Origin: Dehalococcoidia bacterium
Lineage (GTDB): Bacteria > Chloroflexota > Dehalococcoidia > DSTF01 > JALHUB01
Reading direction: 5' to 3'
Assembly: GCA_030018455.1 (NCBI GenBank)
Contig: JASEFU010000001.1
Span: 497,545-561,544, forward strand
Length of the DNA stretch: 64,000 bases
Part shown: in pieces, positions 45,813 to 54,925 of the stretch
Layout: every line of letters begins with the position of its first letter
How positions within the stretch are numbered: position 1 is the stretch's first letter
The notes under the pieces: model-generated
Database searches by the model: none
Told to the model about the DNA's origin: nothing
The model's input: only the letters and a program-made list of their open reading frames with translations
Position numbers and translations under genes: made by a program

Positions 45813-47633
45813 TCAGGTCCACGCACCCCGCTCCGCGTCGCCGCCCCTCCGCCAAATTGGCGCTAATGGTCCTGTGCGGTCGATGATGGTGTCTATCGTG
45901 GTGAAGAAGTGGCAGGGGGACGACGCCACGTCATCGAAAGCTGCCAGCACGGTCCGCCAGAGAACGCCCTCGCGAACCGGCGAACTCGTGACCACAAGAG
46001 TGGTGGGCCTGTTCCGCTCCGGGACTCCCGTCCGGGCCAGTGACGCGTAATACGCGGCGTACAGTCGGCATTTCTCCACCAGGTCCGGCAGCTTCACTGT
46101 GCCCCGGTCCCACTCCAGGTAGAAGCGGTGTATTTCGCCTTGCCAGTAGATGTCTCCCGCCCCGTCGGGGCGCAGCCAGTGCGTGGCCTCGCCGTACGTG
46201 AACCTCTGAGCCGCCTCGGAGGCGCTCAGCCAGCGGATGAGCCGTGGGCCGTTCTTGGCCCCGTCGGCGATCAGCCTGACGAAGAAGCGGTTAACCCCTA
46301 CCGTGTGGTCGAGCTGGCGCAGCAGGGTTCCCAGCCTGCCGCCGCCCTGCTTCTTCGGCGTCGAGGCGGCCACAATCCCGTAGCGGGCGTACCGACGGGG
46401 TGGCACCCCGTCCCGCGCGGCCAGCAGCTTCAGGCCGACGTCCGTCAGGTAGTAGCGATGAGGGGGTGCCGCCTCGTTCTCCAGAGCCTTGTCGGTCGAC
46501 TGGACGAGGTCGTAGTGAGCCAGGCTGTCCAGCACGCGCGCAGCCAGTTGCCCCGAGACGCGTAGGATCACAGCCAGGTCGTCGGCCGATAGCAGGGGAT
46601 GGTGGCCGAGCCACTCCAACGCCCGCTTCTCGGTCGGACTCGTCAGTAGCGAGTGAGCGGCAAGCCGTTCCAGACTGCTGCGCGTCCGCGCTGTCTCCCC
46701 GGCGTCGACGACCTGCGTGGCCCATTCTCGCAGCGTCGGCCCGCTCGCCGACACGGAGTCCAGTTGCTCAGTGGGGTTCTTTACCCTGACGGTTCCAGCC
46801 TCCGACGGGACGGCCGGCCGCCAGACCAGGCGCTCGCAGAGGTGGGCTCGCACGGTCCCGTCGGGGCGACGCCAGACGGATCCCAGGGGTCCCCCGACCA
46901 GGGCGCACAGGACCTCGGTGAGAAACACCGGTAGGCGGGGCGCCTGTCTGCGGTCCGAGGAGGCGAGCACGGCCCGGGCCCACTGCTCGGCCTCGACCTC
47001 CCGGGGGCAGACGACCAGGATGGGCGGGATGTCGTCGCGGCCCCAGCGATGGTCGCCTTCCCGAAAGGCGCACCATGCGCCCACGCGCTTGCGGCGGTGG
47101 AAGGGGGGCGCGCCGGCCCGATCCCAGGCGACGAAGAAGGGCGCGCGCCACGGCCCCCAGCGCAGGCAGCCGTAGCCTTCGACCTCCGGCGGCCACCAGG
47201 CCTGAGCGGGCCGCCGCCACGGCAGCGACCGCATATCCTCAAGCTCCACTTCCTCGTCGTCTCGCACGGCAGCGACCAGTTCCGCCGCGAACCGGTTGAA
47301 GCCAGCCGTTGTCTCCAGCCTGGTCAGGCGCTCCAGGATTTCCTTCCTCCCCACGGAGAACGTCAGTTGAAGTTCTTGCTCGCTCAGGCCGAAGTGTTCA
47401 GCCAATCTCGGCACGCATCCATCCGTCAGGACGTTCAGGCGCTCTTCGTCCAGCTCGGGCGACGAGGCTCGGATCCACTCCACCCAACCGAGCTTCTCCA
47501 ACTCCGCGAGAACGCGGGCGACCTGAGGCTTCCTGATCCCCAGGAGGAGGAGCAGTTCCTCGGCCCCCAGGAAGGGGAGCCGGGCCAGCCAACCGATGGC
47601 TTCTGTCTGTAACTGCAAGTCCGTGGTCGGCAT
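45813..47633 (-). CDS. Replication-relaxation family protein, doubled
   Basis: 606 residues from ATG 47633, 5 bases after the coupling-protein stop and preceded by GAGG. Two copies of the replication-relaxation (Replic_Relax) module are visible: each opens with a winged-helix segment (EAIGWLARLPFLGAEELLLL, then KRALEWLGHHPLLSADDLAV in the second) and continues into a nuclease-like fold (FYLEWDRGTVKLPDLVEKCR; FFVAWDRAG in the first). Such proteins occur in mobile elements of Actinobacteria, Bacilli and Chloroflexota and are linked to plasmid replication or DNA processing. In this element it is a candidate substitute for the missing relaxase. Confidence 0.75.
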   Translation of the reverse strand: MPTTDLQLQTEAIGWLARLPFLGAEELLLLLGIRKPQVARVLAELEKLGWVEWIRASSPELDEERLNVLTDGCVPRLAEHFGLSEQELQLTFSVGRKEILERLTRLETTAGFNRFAAELVAAVRDDEEVELEDMRSLPWRRPAQAWWPPEVEGYGCLRWGPWRAPFFVAWDRAGAPPFHRRKRVGAWCAFREGDHRWGRDDIPPILVVCPREVEAEQWARAVLASSDRRQAPRLPVFLTEVLCALVGGPLGSVWRRPDGTVRAHLCERLVWRPAVPSEAGTVRVKNPTEQLDSVSASGPTLREWATQVVDAGETARTRSSLERLAAHSLLTSPTEKRALEWLGHHPLLSADDLAVILRVSGQLAARVLDSLAHYDLVQSTDKALENEAAPPHRYYLTDVGLKLLAARDGVPPRRYARYGIVAASTPKKQGGGRLGTLLRQLDHTVGVNRFFVRLIADGAKNGPRLIRWLSASEAAQRFTYGEATHWLRPDGAGDIYWQGEIHRFYLEWDRGTVKLPDLVEKCRLYAAYYASLARTGVPERNRPTTLVVTSSPVREGVLWRTVLAAFDDVASSPCHFFTTIDTIIDRTGPLAPIWRRGGDAERGAWT

Positions 47634-47638
47634 GTTCC

Positions 47639-50167
47639 TCACTTCCGGTCGCGGTTCTCGCTGCGCCGTCTCGCCTTGGGGTTGTGCTTCTCCGTCGGCC
47701 GCACCTCGTCGGGCAACTCCTCCTCCCCGTCCCGAGCACTGCCCACGCCCGGCACCGCCTGGCCGGACGGGCCGATGTTCACGCCGCGCCTGACGAGAGC
47801 GTCGTCGATCTCCTTCGCCACCTCTTCCCTGAGCCGCCCGAAGCGCTCGGCGGACCGCGTTGCGGTGACGAGCAGGCGCGCCCTGTCCAGGGGCGGCGGC
47901 GGGTCCAGGCGCAAGGAGAAGGTCGGCAGCCGCCGGCCGTCCGCCCACCAGCGGGCGTAGCACTCGAAGTCGTCCAGGCCCGTCAGGTCATCCACCTCCA
48001 GGCCTCCGCCCAGCTCCGGCGCCAGGTAGCGGGCGTCCTGGGCGCTGACCTGGAAGACGGTGAGGCCATCGATGTTGGAGAAGACCGTCGGCCGCAGCGA
48101 CTCGTCGATGGCGTCCAGCTTGCTCAGGGACTGGGTGACCAGGACGAAGCTGGCGCCGTACTTGCCCAGCTCGCTGAGCATGCGGGGGTAGTCGGCGGCC
48201 CCCAGGGTGCTGGACTCGTCCACCAGGGCCACCAGGCGGCTCCGCTGCGCCGGAGGCAGGGCCACCTGCTCCTCCACCACCAACCCCAGCAGGTTGAGGA
48301 CGGTCGCTCCGACCAGGGCCGCGCCGCCCTCGCCGAGGAGGCCGACAGCGGAGTTCACGACCAGCACGCCGCCCTCGCGCAGCATCGAGCGTGGGTCGAA
48401 GGTGGAGCACGATTGCCCCAGGACCAGGCGGGCGGCCTCGGTGACCAGGAAGCGCCCCACCTTGGTGGTCACCGGGTTGGCCGTCTGCTGCTGCATGGTG
48501 CGGCCCAGGCGGTCGTAGTTGTCGCGCCACCAGGCCCAGAGGGCCCGGTCGGGGACCTGCTTCAGCACCTCCTCCCGGAAGTCGGCGCTGCTGAGGGTGG
48601 GCACCACGTCCAGCAGGGTGTACTGCCCCTCGCGGGGGCGGGCCTGGTTGGCCTCGTGGAGGGACATCAGGGCCGCGCGCAGCGCGCCCTCCATGCGCGG
48701 CCCCCAGTTGTCGGGCCAGAGGCGGTGCAGCATGGTGACGACGTTCTCGGCCGTGCGGTCGCGGCTGGGAAAGAGGGCCACGTCCAGGAGGTTGAGGCCA
48801 ACGGGCCGCTCGTGGCCCGCCAGGTTCAGGTAGGTGACGCGGTCTTTCAGGCCAGAGGGGACGATGCCCAGGACGGCTTCGGCCAGATCCTGGTGAGGGT
48901 CGACGACCACCAGCAGGAGACGTTCGCGGCCCGCCGCCATGCGCTCCATCAGGTAGGACGCCATGTGCACCAGCAACGTTGACTTGCCTCGGCGGGTCTT
49001 GGCCACCACCAGGTGGTTGCGGAAGAGCAAGCCGTGCGGCAGGTACGCCGGCACGCGCCGACCCTGGTGCATTGACACGCCGACCCGACAGCCGCGGGCG
49101 ACCTCTTCGTTGGCCGGCACGATCCGGCGGGCTGCCGCCTGGCTGGCCATCGGCAGGCCGGACGGGTCGTCGGGCAGGTGCCAGAGGCCCGCCAGCTCGG
49201 CGGCATTGAAGATGTCCGGGCGATGGAGAAGACCTTTCGGCACCGCCGGTAGCGTCGGGTCACCCCGCCAGCGTCTCGCCCGAAGGCCGTTGCCAGCAGG
49301 GTGGTCGTATGCCTGGTATGCCTCGGCGACGCGGGCAGTTCGATCGAACAGACGCTCCCTGGAGACACCGGCCGATCCGAAGGCCAGGACCCGCAGGTAA
49401 GCGGCGAAGGCAGGATGGGCCAGCTTCTGTTCGATCAGGTCTTGATCCAGCAGTTGTCTTCCGGACAGGAACCGCGCGACCACGGCCATCGCCAGGGGCA
49501 GGCCCAGAAGACCAGCTGCCCCCGCGCCCACCAGCGGCAGGATGTCCCCCGCCTGGTACCACCGGTATCCCTGAAGCCCGATGGCGCCGACACCGAACAG
49601 GGCCAGGAAGGGGAGAATCTCCTGAGTCGGCGATGCGTCTCTCCCCTGCGAACCTTGAGCTGGCCGCCTTTGCGACCTGGACCGCAGGCCATCGGCCCAG
49701 CCGGGAGGCGCAGGTGCGAGGACGAGCTGGCAGACGATCCGCTCGCCGTCGCGGAGGGTCGAGGCGGCGGCCAGCGCCGCCCGCAGAGGGTCACCTCGAT
49801 TCCGCCAGTCACAGGTCAGAGGAAGGTCGGCGCCACGGGACAGGCGTAGCTCCAGCGCCGCCATCTCCTCTCCATGTGCGCGCCACGCGGGATCCAAGTG
49901 TGGGCGGTCTTCGATGGCCACCTCGATCAGACTCGCCTGCGGATAAGCGGGCCGGAGCTGCGCGATGGCCTTCCGCATCGCATCGGCAGATGCGGCTCGC
50001 AGATAGAAGCGAAGGCCGTCGCCGCTGGCCGCGTACTCCAGAGACACGCCGCCTGTTCCGGCGAGGCCCGTGAGCAACGCCCGCGACCGCGAGATCGGGT
50101 CGTCGTCCCAGCGGGAGGGCGTCACTTCGACGAGAACGGCCGGTTCCCTACGTCCCCTCGACCCCAT
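47639..50167 (-). CDS. VirD4/TraG-type conjugative coupling ATPase
   Basis: 842 residues. N-terminal part (about 1-180) soluble, then two hydrophobic segments (LPFLALFGVGAIGLQGY, PLVGAGAAGLLGLPLAMAVV), then a large ATPase domain. Walker A is AKTRRGKSTLLVHM, Walker B LLLVVVDPHQDLAEAVL, and the later RLVALVDESSTLGAADYPRM with VLVTQSLSKLD matches the TraG/TraM-recognition segment. It brings substrate DNA to the transfer channel at the membrane. The start overlaps the primase end by 20 bases. Confidence 0.88.
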   Translation of the reverse strand: MGSRGRREPAVLVEVTPSRWDDDPISRSRALLTGLAGTGGVSLEYAASGDGLRFYLRAASADAMRKAIAQLRPAYPQASLIEVAIEDRPHLDPAWRAHGEEMAALELRLSRGADLPLTCDWRNRGDPLRAALAAASTLRDGERIVCQLVLAPAPPGWADGLRSRSQRRPAQGSQGRDASPTQEILPFLALFGVGAIGLQGYRWYQAGDILPLVGAGAAGLLGLPLAMAVVARFLSGRQLLDQDLIEQKLAHPAFAAYLRVLAFGSAGVSRERLFDRTARVAEAYQAYDHPAGNGLRARRWRGDPTLPAVPKGLLHRPDIFNAAELAGLWHLPDDPSGLPMASQAAARRIVPANEEVARGCRVGVSMHQGRRVPAYLPHGLLFRNHLVVAKTRRGKSTLLVHMASYLMERMAAGRERLLLVVVDPHQDLAEAVLGIVPSGLKDRVTYLNLAGHERPVGLNLLDVALFPSRDRTAENVVTMLHRLWPDNWGPRMEGALRAALMSLHEANQARPREGQYTLLDVVPTLSSADFREEVLKQVPDRALWAWWRDNYDRLGRTMQQQTANPVTTKVGRFLVTEAARLVLGQSCSTFDPRSMLREGGVLVVNSAVGLLGEGGAALVGATVLNLLGLVVEEQVALPPAQRSRLVALVDESSTLGAADYPRMLSELGKYGASFVLVTQSLSKLDAIDESLRPTVFSNIDGLTVFQVSAQDARYLAPELGGGLEVDDLTGLDDFECYARWWADGRRLPTFSLRLDPPPPLDRARLLVTATRSAERFGRLREEVAKEIDDALVRRGVNIGPSGQAVPGVGSARDGEEELPDEVRPTEKHNPKARRRSENRDRK

Positions 50168-51260
50168 TCCTCTCCTCGTCGGCTGGTGCGCCCTGCTCCG
50201 CCTCCTTCAGCAGCCGGAAGAAGGTTGCTCGACCGTCGGGGCGGCGGCCTAGTTCGTTCAGGTCCTTGACTCCGTCGGGCAATACGACCACGCGCGCACG
50301 CTGTCCCAGGCACCGGGCCAAATCCGCCGCTGCCTCGCGCCCCGGCTCGTCGTTGTCGAAGACGATGAGCACCCGGCGCGCACGTTGGAGGAATGCCAGG
50401 CGCTCAGCCCGGACCTGGGTGCCCAGCAGAGCACAGATGGCGAGGCCCCAGCTCACGCCCGTCAGGTGGTCGAAGGCGCCCTCGGTGACGAAGACCCTGG
50501 AGCGGCCTCTGACCGCCTCGTAGCCAAGGACAGGCTTCGGAAGGGAGAGGCCGCGGTATTTCGGCTGGCGATCCTCGTCGAGCGCCCGACCGAGCATCCA
50601 GATGCACTGGCCGCCCCGCAGCTCGGGGATCACGATGCGGCCGGCCATCGTCTCGCCGCGAGCGCCTCGCGGCCAGAAGAGGCCCATCTCGGTCGCCCGT
50701 CTCAGGCTAAGCCGCCGGCGCTGCAGGTAGCGGCGCAGCGAACGACCGTCGCTGAAGCCCAGGCGGCAGCGGCGCGCCACCGGCAGGCCGATGCCCCGCT
50801 CCTCCAGGTACTGGAGTACCTTGGAGGTCCGGAGCAGCGTCTCGTGGTAGACGGCGCTGGCGGCCGTCAGGATCATGCGGTCGTCCAGGGATAGGCGTTC
50901 GCTGAAAGGAGCGGTTTGTGGGCGCTCAGGGCGGCTCAGGTTGGGCGAGTCAAAGGCCTGCCCAGCCTGCCCAGGCGGGGACATTCCCCCATCCCGATGG
51001 CCGCCCAGTCGCTCCAGCGCATCCCGGAAGCTGATGCCCTCGGCCCGGCGCACGAAGTCGATGACGTCGCCCGAGGCCCGGCAGCCGAAGCAGTAGAAGC
51101 TGCGGGTCTCCGGGTAGACCACCAGGCTGGGATGCTCGTCCTGGTGGAAGGGACAGCGGCCGGTCAGGTGCGTTCCGCTGAGCCGGAGGGCAACCCCGTG
51201 TCGGGCCACTACCTCCTCGATCGGGTTGCGCTGCTTGATGGCGTCGATGTCGTAGACCAT
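50148..51260 (-). CDS. DnaG-type primase-like protein (CHC2 zinc finger and TOPRIM)
   Basis: 370 residues from ATG 51260, which shares one base with the VirB4 stop (TGATG). CHC2 zinc finger: GRCPFHQDEHPSL with SFYCFGCRASGDVIDFV. A TOPRIM domain follows (VFVTEGAFDHLTGVSWGLA, VLIVFDNDEPGREAAADLAR). The length is short of chromosomal DnaG and the helicase-binding C-terminal domain is missing. It probably primes the complementary strand of transferred or rolling-circle DNA for this element. Confidence 0.88.
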   Translation of the reverse strand: MVYDIDAIKQRNPIEEVVARHGVALRLSGTHLTGRCPFHQDEHPSLVVYPETRSFYCFGCRASGDVIDFVRRAEGISFRDALERLGGHRDGGMSPPGQAGQAFDSPNLSRPERPQTAPFSERLSLDDRMILTAASAVYHETLLRTSKVLQYLEERGIGLPVARRCRLGFSDGRSLRRYLQRRRLSLRRATEMGLFWPRGARGETMAGRIVIPELRGGQCIWMLGRALDEDRQPKYRGLSLPKPVLGYEAVRGRSRVFVTEGAFDHLTGVSWGLAICALLGTQVRAERLAFLQRARRVLIVFDNDEPGREAAADLARCLGQRARVVVLPDGVKDLNELGRRPDGRATFFRLLKEAEQGAPADEERNGVEGT

Positions 51261-53080
51261 CACGCCTCCTCCTGGTCTCGCTCCGCCAGCTCCGCCGGGT
51301 CTGTTGTGGCGAGGTTGTGCTCCATCGGGCTCGCCTCCACCCGAAGGGCGATGTGGTTGCCGCGGGCGAAGAAGAGCCCCTCTCCCTTCCGGCACGAGAG
51401 CAGGAACTCCCGCTCGCCGCTGCTCAGCCGGAAGGTCTGGGTAACCACATCGATGGTCGAGCTGTCCTGGCGCATCAAGAGCTGCACCGAGCTGTTGGCC
51501 AGCACCGTGTGGCCGTCCGGGGTCGCCAGGAAGTCCTCAACGTCCTGGGTGACGGTGGTCAGACCCAGGTAGTGCTTCCGGGCCTGGCGGGCCATGGACG
51601 AGAGGAACTTGGCCCCTTCCTCGTGCTGCATGAGCGCCCACGCCTCGTCGATGAGGAGCATGCGGGGGCGGCGGCTGCCTCTCACCTGTCGCCAGATGTA
51701 GTCGGCGATGAGGTACACGCCCAGGGGCCGCAGCTCCGGCTCCAGATCGCGCACGTTGAAGACGACGAAGGGCCGGTCCAGGTCCACGCTGGTCTGGGAC
51801 GAGAACACGCGACCCAGGCTGCCGTCCACGTAGCGCTCCAGCCTGTCGGCCAGCCCGTGGGAGTCGCCCTCCTTGCGCAGGGTGGTATAGAGGTCTCGCA
51901 GGACCGGCGCCGGGCGCGAGTGGGTGCGCGGGTCGCGGCTGATCCCGGCTCGCCGGTAGGTCTCCAGAAGGGCGGCGTCCAGGGTGCCTTTCTCCCGCTG
52001 GCCCAGGGTCGAGCCCCGGTCGGCCAGCATCAGGCCCAGCAGCCCCTGCAGAGCGAGAAGCCGCTCGGCCAGCGGGTCTCGGGCCTCCCTATCGTCCCTC
52101 GGCGCGGCTGCCGGCAGGTCGAAGGGGTTGATGTGGTGGGACGAAGTCCCCGACAGGCGGATGTACTGGCCGCCGACGGCGTCGCAGACCCGCCGGTACT
52201 CGTCCTCGGGATCGATGACGTAGTACTCGATGCCCAGCATCAGCGCCCGCAGCGCTTCCACCTTGCAGGCGTAGGACTTGCCGGCGCCCGACTTGGCGAA
52301 TACGACCTTGTTGGCGTTCTCCAGCTCCCGGCTGAAGGGGTCGAAGATGACCAGCGAGTTGTTGTGGACGCTGAGTCCGTAGAGAATGCCCCGCTCCATG
52401 GAGAGATGGCTGGAGGTGAAGGGGATCATGGTGGCGGCGCTCGTGGTGTCCAGGTTGCGACAGCGGCCCAGGTGGTCCTGGCCCGCCGGCAGGCAGGACA
52501 GGAGGCCAAGGAGCATCTCGTAGAGGGCCGGACGGGACGATGCCAGCATGCCGCCCAGGGCCGCCTCTACCCGGCGGGTAAGGTCGTCCAGCGCGGCCGC
52601 CGTCGATGACCGCAGGCACAGGTAGACGCTGGCGGAAAAGACCCGCTCCTCGCCCCGCTGGAGGGCGTCGCGCAGCCGCTCCACGTCCTCGTAGGCCACC
52701 TCTCGCTCGGCGCTGGCGATCTTGCCGCTGCGGGCGTCCAGCATGCGTGATGACTGGAGCTCCACCAGCTTGTGGGTGAGGCGGCGGATGGTGGTGGCCG
52801 ACTCGAGCGGCTCCAGGTGGAGGCTGAGGTCAAGAGCCGCATCGAAGTCGATGAGGCGGCCTAGCCAGTTGGGGTGGACGTAGCGGGGGTACTCGGCCAG
52901 GGCGAGTACGCGCACGTACCGGCGGTCGAGCAGCAGGTGCGACCGGCTGGCCTCGATAGCGGCCGGCGCGACCAGATCCACCACCGACCGGGTGCCTCGC
53001 TGGAAGCGCTCATCTGAACGTGCCGGATGCGCGCCGTTCCTGCGCCCGGCGAGCCGTGACAGCAGATCAACCACGGGCAC
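51260..53080 (-). CDS. virB4: VirB4-type conjugation ATPase (main part)
   Basis: 606 residues. The GTG at 53080 or, more likely by spacing, the GTG at 53074 is the start; AGGAGGTG lies just upstream. Type IV secretion ATPase: Walker A VVFAKSGAGKSYACK, Walker B RMLLIDEAWALMQHEEGAK, and GLTTVTQDVEDFLATPDGH. The N-terminal TraC/VirB4 accessory domain (RSHLLLDRRYVRVLALAEYP) is partial, and the rest seems to be supplied by the gene upstream. It powers pilus assembly and DNA export. The final stop overlaps the primase start. Confidence 0.9.
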   Translation of the reverse strand: MPVVDLLSRLAGRRNGAHPARSDERFQRGTRSVVDLVAPAAIEASRSHLLLDRRYVRVLALAEYPRYVHPNWLGRLIDFDAALDLSLHLEPLESATTIRRLTHKLVELQSSRMLDARSGKIASAEREVAYEDVERLRDALQRGEERVFSASVYLCLRSSTAAALDDLTRRVEAALGGMLASSRPALYEMLLGLLSCLPAGQDHLGRCRNLDTTSAATMIPFTSSHLSMERGILYGLSVHNNSLVIFDPFSRELENANKVVFAKSGAGKSYACKVEALRALMLGIEYYVIDPEDEYRRVCDAVGGQYIRLSGTSSHHINPFDLPAAAPRDDREARDPLAERLLALQGLLGLMLADRGSTLGQREKGTLDAALLETYRRAGISRDPRTHSRPAPVLRDLYTTLRKEGDSHGLADRLERYVDGSLGRVFSSQTSVDLDRPFVVFNVRDLEPELRPLGVYLIADYIWRQVRGSRRPRMLLIDEAWALMQHEEGAKFLSSMARQARKHYLGLTTVTQDVEDFLATPDGHTVLANSSVQLLMRQDSSTIDVVTQTFRLSSGEREFLLSCRKGEGLFFARGNHIALRVEASPMEHNLATTDPAELAERDQEEA

Positions 53081-53753
53081 CCACCTCCTCTCGATTTCCC
53101 CCCGTGACCACGGGCCGCTGGCTCGCTGCCAGGGTCGGCGACGGTGCGACTTCGGAGCGAAGGAAGGCGCTCCAGAACTGCACCATCTCCTCGGTGTTCA
53201 GTCGTCGCGCCACGACGCCGAAGGAAGCCAGCGATTGGATGAGTTCCTGGCAGCGGAAGCCAAGCTGTCGGGCGGCTGCGTCCACGTTGTGGCGGATGCT
53301 GCTCGGTACCCTTTGCCACGGCCAGCGAACGCCCCGCCGCTCGAAGCTCCCCTCAAGTCCCGCCGGCACGACGACATAGAAATGCTGCTCCAGCAGCGTC
53401 CGCTCCCGGCCCAAGCGGCGCACGAAGGTCTCGTGGTCCAGCGCCAGCCGCCGCAGGACTTCGCCGCCGCGCCCGCCGAAGCGTTCGCGCAGCCCGGCCA
53501 AGTACGACTCCACGTCGGTTGGGAGGATCCGCACGACCACCTGGATGGGGTAGCTGAGCGAGTTCAGGAAGGCACGGTAGCCGGCCATGATCGCCTCCTG
53601 CTCCGCCTCCGACTTCAGGGCGAAGTTGACACTCTGGGCCTCCAGCACCGACCGATAGTCGCCGCCCCGCAGGCAGAGGACGTCGTCAACGACGTCTTCC
53701 AGTGGCAGGAGTTCCTGCACGCTGGCGAGCCGCCCGTTACTGTTGCTTCGCAT
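53067..53753 (-). CDS. VirB4/TraC N-terminal-like protein
   Basis: 228 residues from ATG 53753. Its body (SVNFALKSEAEQEAIMAGYR, FLNSLSYPIQVVVRILPTDV, RRLALDHETFVRRLGRERTL) resembles the N-terminal, non-ATPase half of VirB4/TraC proteins, with no Walker motif. It overlaps the VirB4 gene by 14 bases in another frame, so the two are coupled. Together they give a VirB4 of normal combined length, suggesting a split gene rather than a new component. Confidence 0.7.
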   Translation of the reverse strand: MRSNSNGRLASVQELLPLEDVVDDVLCLRGGDYRSVLEAQSVNFALKSEAEQEAIMAGYRAFLNSLSYPIQVVVRILPTDVESYLAGLRERFGGRGGEVLRRLALDHETFVRRLGRERTLLEQHFYVVVPAGLEGSFERRGVRWPWQRVPSSIRHNVDAAARQLGFRCQELIQSLASFGVVARRLNTEEMVQFWSAFLRSEVAPSPTLAASQRPVVTGGNREEVGARG

Positions 53754-54141
53754 AGGTCTCCTCTCGGTTCTGAGCTGACCTCTCCATCCAGGCGGGTTCA
53801 GGCACGAGCACCTCATAGGCGGGCCTAGGCTCTGCCTTCTCGTCGAGGTCCAGGCGCCGGGGTCGCCAGACGGCAACGCGGGGCACCGCCCAGTAGCGGA
53901 GCAACACGAAGGCCCAGTCTTCCATGGGCCGGTCGGCCGGACGCCAGAGGGCCAACAGCGCGACGGCGACGAGCACTACCCCGACCGCCGCCAGCCGAAC
54001 CAGGATCGGCGCGGGCAGCTCGCTGGCGGCGCCGTAGGCCAGGCCCAGGCCGACGGCAGCGGTCATTAGCTGCCGCATGGTCAGCCCGGTGAAGGCCTTG
54101 TCTTCGACGTTCAGGTGGGTCGGTATCTCGTGTCGGTTCAC
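53737..54141 (-). CDS. prgI: PrgI-family conjugation membrane protein
   Basis: 134 residues, GTG start. NRHEIPTHLNVEDKAFTGLT is the PrgI/VirB3-like opening, followed by two hydrophobic helices (MRQLMTAAVGLGLAYGAA; ILVRLAAVGVVLVAVALLAL) and RPMEDWAFVLLRYWAVPRV. PrgI-type proteins replace VirB3 in Gram-positive-type conjugation channels and bind VirB4. It overlaps the next gene by 17 bases. Confidence 0.85.
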   Translation of the reverse strand: MNRHEIPTHLNVEDKAFTGLTMRQLMTAAVGLGLAYGAASELPAPILVRLAAVGVVLVAVALLALWRPADRPMEDWAFVLLRYWAVPRVAVWRPRRLDLDEKAEPRPAYEVLVPEPAWMERSAQNREETYAKQQ

Positions 54142-54151
54142 CGCTCGACTC

Positions 54152-54385
54152 CTAGCTGCCGATGGCGCTTTGAATCATCCCCGCGATGACCCGCGCCATC
54201 AGCACGATGGCCAGCCCGGCCAGGGCGTTGACGATGGCTGCCTTGCCCCGCTCCATCTGATGGGGGCTGCCGGACGCCGACATGTAGAGGAAGGCGCCCC
54301 ACATGACGAAGAAGGCCGACACCGCCACGCCCACGCCCATGCCGATGTTCAGCAGGTTGTTGAACAGCGTGTTGATTTGATCCAA
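54152..54385 (-). CDS. VirB2/TrbC-like pilin subunit
   Basis: 77 residues from TTG 54385 with AAAGGAGG upstream. Two hydrophobic helices (GMGVGVAVSAFFVMWGAFLY; NALAGLAIVLMARVIAGMIQ) separated by a short polar loop SASGSPHQMERGKAA, the usual layout of VirB2/TrbC pilins, here without a long signal peptide. Expected to assemble the transfer pilus or channel lining. Confidence rests on topology and position. Confidence 0.75.
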   Translation of the reverse strand: MDQINTLFNNLLNIGMGVGVAVSAFFVMWGAFLYMSASGSPHQMERGKAAIVNALAGLAIVLMARVIAGMIQSAIGS

Positions 54386-54403
54386 GGGCGTGCGCCTCCT
54401 TTC

Positions 54404-54925
54404 TTAGTTCTGAGTTCCTGTACTCTGCGGCTCCTCCGACAGCAGGCGAAATTCGGCCACCAGCCAGCGGCCGCCGTCCAGCACGAGCCGGCAAGCCACC
54501 CGCTGGAGGACCCGTTCCTCTAGGAGCCGCTCCGACGCGGGATCTACTCCGCGGCGCAACTGCTCGGCCGTAACCAACACCGTGGCTTCATCGTTGGAGA
54601 GGGCGCTTATCTGCACGGCCACGACCCGGGCGGTCATGGTGCGCTGCTGGCCCAGGGCCACCGGGTCCACCTCCGAGGCCTGCACGGCCTCTCGCACGGG
54701 GCCGGTGGTCAAGACCAGCAGCCGCTGCCGGTAGCCATCAGGGTCGCGAAAGTCGAAGGTCCCGTAAGCCTCGACGAAGGCTCGCGCTGCCTCCTCGACC
54801 GCTTTCGTGTCGCCGCCGCGATCGGTCAGGCGGGTCGTGCCCTGCCAGCCGCTTACCACCGCCATCACCAGCAGCAGGCCGGCCAACCCGACCAGGGCCA
54901 CCATCGCTCCGCGCCCGCCGATCAC
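54404..54925 (-). CDS. VirB8/TcpC-like conjugation protein
   Basis: 173 residues. A single N-terminal membrane helix (GAMVALVGLAGLLLVMAVVS) precedes an NTF2-like domain (AARAFVEAYGTFDFRDPDGY, RVLQRVACRLVLDGGRWLVA). This is the bitopic layout of VirB8/TcpC, which anchors the channel to the membrane. The ATG at 54925 overlaps the stop of the wall hydrolase by 4 bases. Confidence 0.75.
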   Translation of the reverse strand: MIGGRGAMVALVGLAGLLLVMAVVSGWQGTTRLTDRGGDTKAVEEAARAFVEAYGTFDFRDPDGYRQRLLVLTTGPVREAVQASEVDPVALGQQRTMTARVVAVQISALSNDEATVLVTAEQLRRGVDPASERLLEERVLQRVACRLVLDGGRWLVAEFRLLSEEPQSTGTQN

